NCBI GenBank assembly: GCA_003142355.1
Contig: PLMF01000412.1
Location: 1 to 6,241, forward strand
Direction: 5' to 3'
Length of the DNA: 6,241 bases
Source: Bryobacterales bacterium
Lineage (GTDB): Bacteria; Acidobacteriota; Terriglobia; Bryobacterales; Bryobacteraceae
The position numbers and the translations under genes were made by a program. Positions 1-6,133 of this stretch are shown in pieces. The notes below the pieces were generated by a model. The model was not told where the DNA came from. It did not search any database and saw only the letters and a program-made list of their open reading frames with translations. Position 1 is the first letter of the stretch. Each line of letters starts with the position of its first letter.

Positions 1-1
1 C

Positions 2-1300
2 CCCGATCAGCAGCACCAGCGAGAGCGCGATCTCCGAAACCGTCAGCAGACTGCGCAGCCGCGAGCGGGAAACCGGCGCCCTGCCGCCGGCCTTCAATTC
101 GAGCGCGAGGTCCCGACGCGAGCTCTCCAGAGCGGGCGCGAGGCCGAACAGAAGACCCGTGGCGATCGAAACCAGGGCGTCGAAGCAGAGCATGCGGAAG
201 TCGAGCCGGGGATCGAGAAAATCCAGGTCCCTGGCAGCGAGCGGCACCAGCCTTCCGGCCCAGATTGCGACCAACAGGCCGGCCACACCGCCCGCCACCG
301 AAAGCACCAGGCTTTCGGTGACCAGTTGGCGCACCAGTCGGGTGCGCGTGGCGCCCAGCGCCAGCCGCACCGCGATCTCCCGCCGTCTCCCCAAAGCGCG
401 GGCCAGCAGCATGGTCGCGATGTTGACGCACGCGATGAGCAGGACGAACCCGGCCGCGATCAGCAGCACCAGCAGAACCCCGCCGGCAATGCCCCGGCTC
501 AGGGGCCCCAGCGTGGTGTTGCGGTCCAGGATGACCCCCGATCGCTTGGTTTCTTCCGAATAGGCTCTGGGATAGGCGCTCTGCAATTGCCGGCCGATAG
601 TGGCGGCTTCCGCCTGCGCCTGCTCGAACCGCACTCCGGGTTTCAGCCGGCCGGCGATATTCAGAAACGCGTCCGCCCTTTGGTGCGGATCCGAGAACGG
701 GTCCGGCCGCGGCGCGGCGGCATCCAGATCGATCGGCGTCCACACGTCCAGGGGCTCGTCAAGCTCCGTGCCGCGGAAGGCCGCGGGCGCGATGCCCGCC
801 ACGGTGTAAGGCCGTCCGTTGAGCCGGATGGCCTTGCCCACCAGCCCTGGATCCCCGCGGAACCGCCGCTGCCACAGCCTGTGACTGACCACCACGGCAT
901 GTTGCGTTCCCGGGCCGAAGAACGCTCCGGCGCCCAGCACCGAAAAGTAGTTGTTCGAAACCACCGCTCCGCGCAACTGCTCCGGCTCGTCCACGCCGCC
1001 CAGGCTGAAATCGGTATGCCGGTATGCCATCAGCCCGGAAAAGGATTGGGCACGGTCGCGGTAGTCGCAATAGTCCGGGTAGGAGAAGTGGCCATACCCG
1101 AGGCCCGCGTCCGTCCGGCTGAACACCACCAACCGCTCGGGCGCGGCGATCCCCGGTGCGTTACCGGCCAGCACCGAAGCCAGCAAGCCGAAGATCGCGG
1201 TATTCACGCCAATGGCCAGCGCCAGCACGGCCATCGTGACCAGGGCAAAACCAGGGGTGCGCAGCAGATTGCGCAGAGCGTAATGGAGGTCGTTGCGCAT
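2..1300 (-). CDS. ABC-type permease of the ADOP (MacB/FtsX-like) family, N-terminal part, runs off the window
   Basis: The minus-strand frame from ATG at 1300 stays open for 433 codons to the window edge, so the C-terminus is missing. It starts MRNDLHYALRNLLRTPGF, followed by a membrane segment (about 18-42) containing the family-like AIGVNTAIF. Residues about 45-265 resemble the extracytoplasmic MacB core domain (NYFSVLG, LWQRRFRGDPGLVG, RLNGRPYTVAGIAP). An FtsX-type membrane block follows: helix about 271-300, the cytoplasmic motif RRREIAVRLALGATRTRLVRQLVTE (read in two pieces, 305-320 and 321-329), then helices about 331-350 and 372-390. Residues 419-433 begin another hydrophobic segment, as expected in the longer, duplicated ADOP proteins (usually about 800 residues). 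An in-frame stop at 1313-1315 makes ATG 1300 the first possible start; only a weak AGG lies before it. ADOP proteins are inner-membrane permeases without a fused ATPase, and their substrates are mostly unknown. No ATPase gene is visible here. Confidence 0.9.
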   Translation of the reverse strand, partial: MRNDLHYALRNLLRTPGFALVTMAVLALAIGVNTAIFGLLASVLAGNAPGIAAPERLVVFSRTDAGLGYGHFSYPDYCDYRDRAQSFSGLMAYRHTDFSLGGVDEPEQLRGAVVSNNYFSVLGAGAFFGPGTQHAVVVSHRLWQRRFRGDPGLVGKAIRLNGRPYTVAGIAPAAFRGTELDEPLDVWTPIDLDAAAPRPDPFSDPHQRADAFLNIAGRLKPGVRFEQAQAEAATIGRQLQSAYPRAYSEETKRSGVILDRNTTLGPLSRGIAGGVLLVLLIAAGFVLLIACVNIATMLLARALGRRREIAVRLALGATRTRLVRQLVTESLVLSVAGGVAGLLVAIWAGRLVPLAARDLDFLDPRLDFRMLCFDALVSIATGLLFGLAPALESSRRDLALELKAGGRAPVSRSRLRSLLTVSEIALSLVLLIG

Positions 1301-1321
1301 CGTTGGTGCCTGTCATTCTAT

Positions 1322-1352
1322 AATCCAGGATTTCCATTTTGGCTCCTGGATT
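1322..1352. promoter_or_regulatory. 9-bp perfect inverted repeat just upstream of the permease start (operator or leader hairpin)
   Basis: AATCCAGGA (1322-1330) and TCCTGGATT (1344-1352) are exact reverse complements. Inside the 13-nt spacer, CCA (1334-1336) and TGG (1340-1342) can extend the structure. The repeat ends 21 nt before the ATG of the minus-strand permease, so it could be a repressor operator overlapping the promoter or a hairpin in the 5' leader. There is no T-run, so a terminator is unlikely. I found no convincing -35/-10 pair around it; TATAGA lies between the repeat and the start codon on the minus strand but has no good -35. The function is inferred from position and symmetry only. 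Confidence 0.5.
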
Positions 1353-1716
1353 GGGTCGAGTCTATCACAGACCGCCAACGTTCGACTTCCCAGTTGCAGT
1401 TTTTGGGAACTTCTTCTCCTTGGCCGCATCTTTTGGCTCGGCCAAACTCGAATTTCGCCCCGCTGGAAGAATTCAAAAACCGGGAAGCTGCTTCTTTTCA
1501 GCGATTTCCACAAACACCTCTCCGACCCTCGCGTCGTGGTGACGCTGATTTCGGTGTGCTGATTCGCCCGCGTTCACGCCGTCGCCGCCCGGCAAGGCGG
1601 CAATCCTGCGCGCTATCGCCGCGAGGGATTCCTGGCCACAAGAGCCCTTCCTTCCAACAACCGGATCGGTCTTGGTAAACGCCGTCCACGGTAGGAGCGT
1701 CGTCGGAATCTGATCA
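1353..1716. other. Gene-free stretch between the permease leader and the mobile element
   Basis: No convincing gene is seen on either strand in these about 360 bases. Minus-strand frames of 60-96 codons occur, but the longest crosses the intron/exon junction and has no recognisable motif. Two plus-strand frames also cross the stretch, again with no family features. It may hold the distal promoter region of the permease or a decayed remnant of the gene that once preceded it. In this family a small PadR-type regulator often lies next to the permease, but I could not recognise one. Confidence 0.4.
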
Positions 1717-1723
1717 CTCAGTG

Positions 1724-1797
1724 ATCGGCATAGGGGCGGCGGTCGCCCGCCGACCCCTGCCACACCACCGTGCGTACGGGTCCGTACACGGCGGTTC
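1724..1797 (-). ncRNA. Intron domains V and VI with branch-point adenosine
   Basis: Domain V (about 1763-1797, minus strand) folds as CCGCCGTG (1787-1794) with CACGGTGG (1765-1772), a 2-nt bulge CG (1773-1774), TACG/CGTA and a GACC loop. The CGC triad and G-U pair in the lower stem are those of the class IIC catalytic core rather than the AGC triad of IIA/IIB. Domain VI follows as a GC-rich hairpin: AGGGG, one extra T, CGGCGG, a GCGA tetraloop, then CCGCCG and CCCCT. The bulged A at 1731, seven bases before the 3' splice junction, is the expected branch point. The catalytic RNA looks intact. Confidence 0.88.
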
Positions 1798-1808
1798 GAT
1801 TGGTTACG

Positions 1809-3197
1809 TCAGCACTCCTCGAACAATGATGGAAGCCCGAGCGATTTGAAGTACGCATTGGAAAGCCCCACTGACAGAGCCTTGGCCCGTGCGAGATACC
1901 AAGGGCCGCGACCGCTGCCGGCGGTATTGCGCGCCAGCAGCTCTCGCACCCCCAGTTCCAGTAGTGCTGCCCGGCGACGGCGCGGTGTTTTCCACTGCCG
2001 CCACAAAGCAGCCCTGAGTCGCAACCGGACCCAGCGGGTTAAGCCGATCAACACCTCCGGCGTTTCGCAGAATCCGAAATAGCTGCGCCAGCCCCGCATA
2101 TACGGTGCCAGTTCCTCCATCGTCGTCTCCATGCTGACGCCTTTTGCCCGTTGCGTGATTTCCCGGATTCGTTGCTTAAACCGATCCAAGGCCTTCGGCG
2201 CAATGGCACGCTTGACCTCCGGACCGGCCGTAAAGCTGAACCCGAGAAACTTCCGTTCCTGCGGTCGCGCCACCGCACTCTTGGCCTCGTTTACCTTGAG
2301 CTGGAGCTTTTGCGTGATGAATCGCGTAACGCTCTCCATCACCCGTTGGCCCGCCCGCTGGCTGCGAACGTAGATGTTACTGTCGTCCGCGTAGCGAACA
2401 AAGCGATGCCCCCGGCGCTCCAACTCCCGGTCGAGTTCGTCGAGCACGAGATTGCTGAGCAGTGGCGAAAGCGGTCCTCCTTGCGGAGTCCCTTCCACAC
2501 TCGGACTGACCAACCCGTTCTCCATCACCCCGGCATTCAAGAATGCCCGGATGAGTTTCAGCAGCCGCTTGTCCTCGACCCGTTTGGCGACCTGGCCCAT
2601 CAATTTGTCGTGATTGACTCGATCGAAGAATTTCTCCAGATCAAAATCCACCACCCAGCCGTAGCCTTCGGCGATATACTGCTGCGCCTGTGCCACCGCT
2701 TGATGAGTTGACCGCCCCGGCCGGAACCCGTAACTGTGATCGGAGAACGTCCGATCCCACCGCCTCTGTAGAACCTGCATCACCGCCTGCTGGATCAGTC
2801 GATCCAGCACCGTCGGGATGCCAAGCTTGCGCACCCCTCCGTCCGGCTTGGGGATTTCCACCCGCCTCACCGGTTTCGGCTCGTAGGTCCCATTCAACAG
2901 TTGTTCCCGGATGGCTGGCCCGTGCTGTTTCAGGTAGTCGGTGAGTCCGCCGATGGTGATCCCATCCACGCCCGCACTACCCTTGTTGGCCTTCACCCGC
3001 CGCCATGCTTCCCTCAGGTTTTCTCGCTCACATACTTCCTCCATCAATCGATTCGTGCTGGCTGGGCTTTCGGGTCCATGCGCCACCGCAAGCGATTCAG
3101 TCTCTTCCCGTCCCGCTTCACGGGCTTCACCCGCTGACGTGGCCGAGAAGTCCAGTTCCATCTGGACGTTCTGCTGCCTGTCGCTCTCGAGGTTCAT
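1809..3197 (-). CDS. ltrA: Group IIC intron reverse transcriptase/maturase
   Basis: This 462-residue protein binds its intron RNA to help splicing and copies it into DNA during retrohoming. The reverse transcriptase domain spans about 50-325. It shows the family block RRVEIPKPDGGVRKLGIPTV (111-130), HSYGFRPGRS (154-163), motif A with FDLEKFFD and catalytic D186 (185-192), GTPQGGPLSPLLSN (236-249) and the active site YADD (269-272). KFLGFSF (316-322) closes the domain. The maturase (X) domain follows, with APYMRGWRSYFGF at 364-376. There is no HNH endonuclease domain after it, as usual for class IIC. The gene occupies intron domain IV; its stop codon is 12 nt before domain V. A TAG lies two codons before the ATG, so this is the first possible start. 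AGGAG at 3211-3215 is 13 nt away, which is long, so initiation may be weak or helped by RNA folding. No frameshift or lost catalytic residue is visible. Confidence 0.95.
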   Translation of the reverse strand: MNLESDRQQNVQMELDFSATSAGEAREAGREETESLAVAHGPESPASTNRLMEEVCERENLREAWRRVKANKGSAGVDGITIGGLTDYLKQHGPAIREQLLNGTYEPKPVRRVEIPKPDGGVRKLGIPTVLDRLIQQAVMQVLQRRWDRTFSDHSYGFRPGRSTHQAVAQAQQYIAEGYGWVVDFDLEKFFDRVNHDKLMGQVAKRVEDKRLLKLIRAFLNAGVMENGLVSPSVEGTPQGGPLSPLLSNLVLDELDRELERRGHRFVRYADDSNIYVRSQRAGQRVMESVTRFITQKLQLKVNEAKSAVARPQERKFLGFSFTAGPEVKRAIAPKALDRFKQRIREITQRAKGVSMETTMEELAPYMRGWRSYFGFCETPEVLIGLTRWVRLRLRAALWRQWKTPRRRRAALLELGVRELLARNTAGSGRGPWYLARAKALSVGLSNAYFKSLGLPSLFEEC

Positions 3198-3660
3198 GTC
3201 CTACTCACCGCTCCTCTCGTTCGGGCCTTCGACCACCGTTCCCGGCTCGGCCTATCTGTTGACTCCCCTTTCGGTTACGGAGTGCCTCACTAGCCTCGCC
3301 GACGACCTGGCCTAATACGCCCTCTGCTGACTTCTGCCCTGCGGTCAGGCTGCCTCTCGACAGCCTCAGTCCGTTACGGACACAGGACAGATCTCCTGGG
3401 GTAATCTCAGCCGCCTTCCATGCACAGTCGCCGGATCTACGCTTCGCACCTTTGATGGATACGGACTTCGCGGTAAGTTGCCCGCTCGTCCGGCACTGGC
3501 GCCTCATATCCGGTTTTTGTCCATCGACCCGCATGTTTGCTCTACGCTTCTTTCAGACCCCGCCTCGCGGCGATAGCCCTTGCGTTCTCACTAGCCCTTC
3601 ACCTCCATCAGGTTGGGCGGGGGACTTGCACCCCCAAGCTGCTGAGCTTGCCCAGCACAC
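3198..3660 (-). ncRNA. Intron domains I to III (5' ribozyme part)
   Basis: The minus strand from 3660 begins GTGTG. It contains segments I recognise from IIC introns: GGGTGCAAGTCCC near the 5' end, AACGCAAGGG, GTCTGAAAGAAGCG, ATATGAGGC, and AGAAGTCAGCAGAGG (3321-3335). The order and spacing match the Oceanobacillus iheyensis intron fold as I remember it. No gene lies here, although minus-strand frames stay open for up to 109 codons because of base composition. Exact domain borders and the EBS1/EBS3 positions need a structure alignment. Confidence 0.85.
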
Positions 3661-3671
3661 AACTAAACCGC
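3661..3671 (+). repeat. Left inverted end of the IS91-type element (inner 11 of 14 bp)
   Basis: AACTAAACCGC is the exact reverse complement of GCGGTTTAGTT at 6134-6144. The remaining three bases of the left repeat, GTG, lie at 1721-1723 on the far side of the intron, so the uninterrupted end read GTGAACTAAACCGC. The intron insertion point therefore lies between bases 3 and 4 of the repeat. Confidence 0.8.
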
Positions 3672-3679
3672 TTCGCGGT
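3667..3679. other. Small stem-loop at the element end, the intron's insertion target
   Basis: ACCGC (3667-3671), loop TTC, GCGGT (3675-3679) form a perfect 5-bp stem. Read on the minus strand it is followed by TTTAGTT and then the intron. Group IIC introns are known to insert a few bases downstream of terminator or attC-type stem-loops, and this one has that geometry. In the outer element the same hairpin overlaps the inner part of the left inverted repeat, so it may also be part of the transposition end. A second hairpin, CCGCT (3693-3697) with AGCGG (3705-3709), lies just inside it. Confidence 0.75.
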
Positions 3680-3727
3680 ATCCGTCTTCGATCCGCTTCC
3701 GCAGAGCGGCCCGCTGGCGTGGCGCGA

Positions 3728-3789
3728 GGCTCCTTGAAACACTGGTTCAGGTTGTTTCCGCAAACGACCAATCCAACATTCAAGGAGCC
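3728..3789 (+). promoter_or_regulatory. RBS-sequestering inverted repeat in front of the recombinase gene
   Basis: GGCTCCTTGAA (3728-3738) and TTCAAGGAGCC (3779-3789) are a perfect 11-bp inverted repeat with a 40-nt loop. The downstream arm contains AAGGAG, the ribosome binding site of the recombinase gene; the upstream arm is its complement. RNA that starts upstream would fold and hide the site. RNA that starts between the arms would leave it free. A possible promoter in the loop is TTGTTT (3752-3757), 17 nt, AACATT (3775-3780), which is weak. The pairing is directly visible; the control function is inferred by analogy with IS10 and IS50, which use such hairpins to block translation from read-through transcripts. 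Confidence 0.7.
3782..3787 (+). promoter_or_regulatory. Ribosome binding site of the tyrosine recombinase
   Basis: AAGGAG sits 7 nt before the ATG at 3795, near-ideal spacing, and decides the start of the gene. It is buried in the downstream arm of the inverted repeat at 3728-3789. Confidence 0.85.
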
Positions 3790-3794
3790 ATCGC

Positions 3795-4694
3795 ATGACA
3801 CCGCTTCGCCGCCGCATGATCGAAGACATGCAGTTGCGCAATCTCGGCACGGAAACGCAGAGAGCCTACCTGCATTACATTACCGGTCTGGCACGATTCT
3901 ATCAAACCAGTCCCGAACACCTAAACCTGGAAGAAATTCGCGAGTACCAACTGGATCTCATCAACGAGCGCCGCTTGTCGCCCGAATCCGTCAACCAGTT
4001 CGTATCGGCGGCGAAATTCCTCTACAACGTAACTTTGGAGACACCCTGGCCGGAAGGGGTGCTGCCACGCGCCCGCGTGCCCCACAAACTGCCGGTAGTT
4101 CTCAGTGAGGCCGAAGTATACGAATTCTTCCAACGTGTCTCGACGATTCGTTATCGCGCCGCGTTGATGACCGCCTACGGAGCCGGCCTGCGCGTCTCCG
4201 AGGTCGTCTGCTTGCACGTGGGCGATATCGATTCCCCACGCATGCTGATCCGGGTACGACAAGGCAAAGGCAAGAAGGACCGCTATGCCATGCTCTCTCG
4301 CCGCCTGCTGGAAGTGCTGCGGTGTTGGTACCGCTTCCGGCACCCCGCCGGACAGCGGCCGAAACCCTTGCCGGAGGATTGGCTTTTCCCCGGATGGCGC
4401 AAAGGCCGCCACATGAACAGCCAATCGCTGCAGACCGTGTGCCGCGAAGCGGCGCAAGCGGCGGGCCTGAGCAAGCGGGTCACCGTCCACACTCTTCGCC
4501 ACAGTTTTGGAACCCATCTTTTGGAGAACGGCACCGATATCCGGATCATTCAGGCCTTGCTCGGCCACAGCAGCATCACCACCACCGAGCGTTACGCCCA
4601 GGTGAGCCCGCAGGTCGTGGCGGCCACCGTCAGCCCGCTCGACAACCTGGATCGCAACGCCCGACGGGGCAGCAAAGGCAAACGCAAGGCGTAA
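3795..4694 (+). CDS. Tyrosine recombinase (XerC/D-like integrase) of the IS91-type element
   Basis: The 299-residue protein is a site-specific DNA recombinase of the phage integrase family. An N-terminal SAM-like core-binding domain spans about 5-85 (TETQRAYLHYITGLARFY at 19-36). The catalytic domain, about 100-280, keeps the full active site: R133 in GAGLRVSEV, K158 in GKGKKDR, H232 and R235 in HTLRHSFGTHLL, H258 in LLGHSS, and nucleophile Y267 in TTTERYAQV. Length and motifs are normal for the family. A basic tail (RNARRGSKGKRKA) may bind DNA. ATG 3795 is supported by AAGGAG 7 nt upstream. The transposase gene follows after its TAA with only one codon between, in the same frame, so the two are almost certainly co-expressed. 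Its role in IS91-type elements is not established; it may process or resolve transposition intermediates. Translation is probably limited by the upstream RBS-sequestering hairpin. Confidence 0.93.
   Translation: MTPLRRRMIEDMQLRNLGTETQRAYLHYITGLARFYQTSPEHLNLEEIREYQLDLINERRLSPESVNQFVSAAKFLYNVTLETPWPEGVLPRARVPHKLPVVLSEAEVYEFFQRVSTIRYRAALMTAYGAGLRVSEVVCLHVGDIDSPRMLIRVRQGKGKKDRYAMLSRRLLEVLRCWYRFRHPAGQRPKPLPEDWLFPGWRKGRHMNSQSLQTVCREAAQAAGLSKRVTVHTLRHSFGTHLLENGTDIRIIQALLGHSSITTTERYAQVSPQVVAATVSPLDNLDRNARRGSKGKRKA
4686..4689 (+). promoter_or_regulatory. Ribosome binding site of the transposase with a TTG start
   Basis: AAGG lies inside the last codons of the recombinase gene, 8 nt before TTG 4698. 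It supports a TTG start directly after the recombinase stop (TAA 4692-4694). This suggests translational coupling between the two genes. Confidence 0.6.
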
Positions 4695-4697
4695 ACC

Positions 4698-5864
4698 TTG
4701 CCCGAGCCAACCCTGGAGTTGGCCGACATCTTTCGACAGCACGGCCCAGCGTACCGGCAGGCCCATTCCTTGCCCCTGCATCAGCACCGTTTGATGCAGG
4801 CCATCGAAACCTGCCGTACGCCCGTGTTGGGCGGCAGCGTCGAATGGTGCGACCACTGCCAATACACCCACATTCAGTACCGCTCCTGCCGCAACCGGCA
4901 TTGCCCCAAGTGCCAAGGCCTGGCTCGCGAACACTGGCTCGAGGACCGGAGAGCCGAACTGCTGCCCACCGAGTACTTCCACGTGGTCTTTACTCTCCCC
5001 GAGCAGATCGCCAACATCGCCTTCTACAACAAAGAGGTCGTCTATCGCATCCTCTTCCACGCCACCGCCCAAACCCTGCTCACCACCGCAGCCGAGCGTC
5101 TGGGCGTGGAACTCGGCTTCTTCTGCGTGCTCCATAGCTGGGGTCAAAATCTGCACTTCCACCCGCACCTGCACTGCGTGGTTCCCGGCGGCGGTCTCTC
5201 GCCCGACCACCAGCGTTGGATGGCCGCCCCGCGCCGATTCCTGCTGCCGGTCAAAGTCCTCTCCCGCCGCTTCCGCCGCCTGGTGCTGAAGGCCCTGGCG
5301 AAGGCGTACGCCGATGGCGCCTTGCAGTTCTTTGGAGAACTCGAATCGCTGCGCGATCCCAGCGCCTTGGCCCGGTTCTTGGCGCCCCTCGAACACAAGG
5401 AGTGGGTGGTCTACGCCAAGCCTCCCTTCGGGGGACCCGCTCACGTGCTGGAGTATCTCGGCCGCTACACGCACCGCGTCGCCATCGGCAACCAGAGACT
5501 GCTCGCTCTCGAGGATGGCCAAGTCTCCTTCGCCTGGACCGACTACCGCGACTCTCTCCGCAAGGTGATGAGAGTGCCGGCCGACGAGTTCATCCGCCTC
5601 TTTCTGCAGCACGCCCTGCCTCGTGGTTTCCAACGCATTCGCTATTACGGATTCCTGGCCAACTGCCATCGCGCCGATCAACTGGCACTGTGTCGCAACC
5701 TGCTGGCCACTCCCTATTCGGATCTGCTGCCCAGACCTACCGACTACCCCGACTTTTGCGCCAAACTCCGTCTCTGCCCCAAGTGCGGGATCGGAACCAT
5801 GGTGCCACTCCAAGTTCTGTTCCCCTGTCACGGCCCCGTACCGATGCTGGTGGACACCTCATGA
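4698..5864 (+). CDS. IS91 family HUH (Y2) transposase
   Basis: The 388-residue protein is a single-strand nuclease/strand-transferase of the IS91 type. The N-terminal zinc-binding domain has C51xxC54, C64 and C69xxC72 (WCDHCQYTHIQYRSCRNRHC). The transposase domain carries the HUH motif at H157-L-H159 within HFHPHLHCVV (153-162). It has two candidate catalytic tyrosines, Y253 and Y257, in EYLGRYTHRVAIGN, three residues apart as in Y2 enzymes. A second cysteine cluster, C360xxC363 with C377-H378, lies near the C-terminus. The family model is nicking at one end and rolling-circle transfer of a single strand. I chose TTG 4698 because it follows the recombinase stop by one codon, has AAGG 8 nt upstream, and gives the N-terminus PEPTLELADIFRQHGPAYR, which looks like family starts. 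The next in-frame ATG would remove the conserved N-terminus. No frameshift or missing motif is seen. Confidence 0.93.
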   Translation: MPEPTLELADIFRQHGPAYRQAHSLPLHQHRLMQAIETCRTPVLGGSVEWCDHCQYTHIQYRSCRNRHCPKCQGLAREHWLEDRRAELLPTEYFHVVFTLPEQIANIAFYNKEVVYRILFHATAQTLLTTAAERLGVELGFFCVLHSWGQNLHFHPHLHCVVPGGGLSPDHQRWMAAPRRFLLPVKVLSRRFRRLVLKALAKAYADGALQFFGELESLRDPSALARFLAPLEHKEWVVYAKPPFGGPAHVLEYLGRYTHRVAIGNQRLLALEDGQVSFAWTDYRDSLRKVMRVPADEFIRLFLQHALPRGFQRIRYYGFLANCHRADQLALCRNLLATPYSDLLPRPTDYPDFCAKLRLCPKCGIGTMVPLQVLFPCHGPVPMLVDTS

Positions 5865-6133
5865 AGATGCGCCGTCGGAACTCGCCACCACTCGAACGCT
5901 GCTTTTCCGGCAGGGTGCCGCAGCGGTGTGCGCCGCGCCGCCCGGATGTCATGGCCGGCGCGATTCCCAGGCGCAACCACGCCGATTTCTCGCCCCATCC
6001 ACGCAACTCCAGCGTTTCCGGCTGTCCGTCGCCGTCGAGGATTGCTCCGACAACCGCACTGCCAGCCCTTCCCGCCGCCACAACTCCTCATCACGATCGG
6101 AAACAAAACCCATTAAAGAGTCGGCCTCACGCT
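5865..6133 (+). other. Noncoding 3' region of the element with two hairpins
   Basis: No gene is supported in these 269 bases; open frames crossing them are continuations of shadows of the transposase. Two compact inverted repeats are visible. CGGCA (5908-5912), GGG, TGCCG (5916-5920) is flanked by the further pairing CGCTG (5897-5901) with CAGCG (5921-5925). CGCGCCG (5934-5940) pairs with CGGCGCG (5956-5962) across a 15-nt loop. Noncoding, structured DNA between the transposase stop and the right end is usual in IS91 elements, where the origin of transfer lies downstream of the gene. Whether either hairpin takes part is unknown. Confidence 0.5.

Larger units (their letters stand above)
1724..3660 (-). 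mobile_element. Group IIC intron with reverse transcriptase/maturase, apparently full length
   Basis: The intron RNA is read on the minus strand and is 1937 nt long. Its 5' end is GTGTGCTGGGC (from 3660), matching the GUGYG consensus and the start of the well-studied Oceanobacillus iheyensis IIC intron as I recall it. The 3' end is CCGAT (to 1724), fitting the AY rule. Joining the flanks rebuilds GCGGTTTAGTT-CAC, identical to the opposite end of the host element, which confirms both junctions. The 5' exon ends with the stem-loop ACCGC-GAA-GCGGT followed by TTTAGTT, the terminator-like target preferred by IIC introns. Domain I to III motifs, an intact maturase gene and complete domains V and VI are all present, so nothing indicates inactivation. 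Several stretches of domain I could pair with TTTAGTT using G-U pairs; I could not decide which is EBS1. The intron lies antisense to the recombinase and transposase genes. Confidence 0.93.

Noticed and set aside
326..1678. A 450-codon plus-strand open frame opposite the permease
   Set aside because: It is rich in Arg, Gln, Pro and His, has no recognisable motif, and lies opposite a frame with clear MacB/FtsX features.
1712..1726. Perfect palindrome GATCACT-C-AGTGATC
   Set aside because: Its right arm includes the last three bases of the intron (1724-1726), so it did not exist before the insertion and is probably a coincidence of the junction. CACT-C-AGTG alone is original.
1730..1731. Intron 3' end at CCCCTAT (1730)
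   Set aside because: It would fit an AY end, but the A at 1731 is in the branch-point position, and only a junction at 1724/1723 gives the CAC that completes the 14-bp repeat.
1473..1763. A 96-codon minus-strand frame before the permease
   Set aside because: It runs across the intron 3' junction, so its first part is intron domain VI. The rest has no motif I recognise, although a decayed gene remnant cannot be excluded.
3445..3449. CGCAC (GTGCG on the minus strand) as the intron 5' end
   Set aside because: It also fits GUGYG, but the sequence upstream of it up to 3660 still matches domain I of IIC introns. Only the junction at 3660 rebuilds the inverted end of the host element.
3205..3534. 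A 109-codon minus-strand frame upstream of the maturase
   Set aside because: It lies inside the conserved ribozyme domains I-III of the intron, so the conservation is that of structured RNA, not of a protein.
3921..5831. A 636-codon minus-strand open frame opposite the recombinase and transposase
   Set aside because: It is a mirror of two well-supported plus-strand genes in GC-rich DNA. Its translation is low-complexity in Gly, Val, Gln and Ala, shows no domain motif, and crosses the stop between the two real genes.
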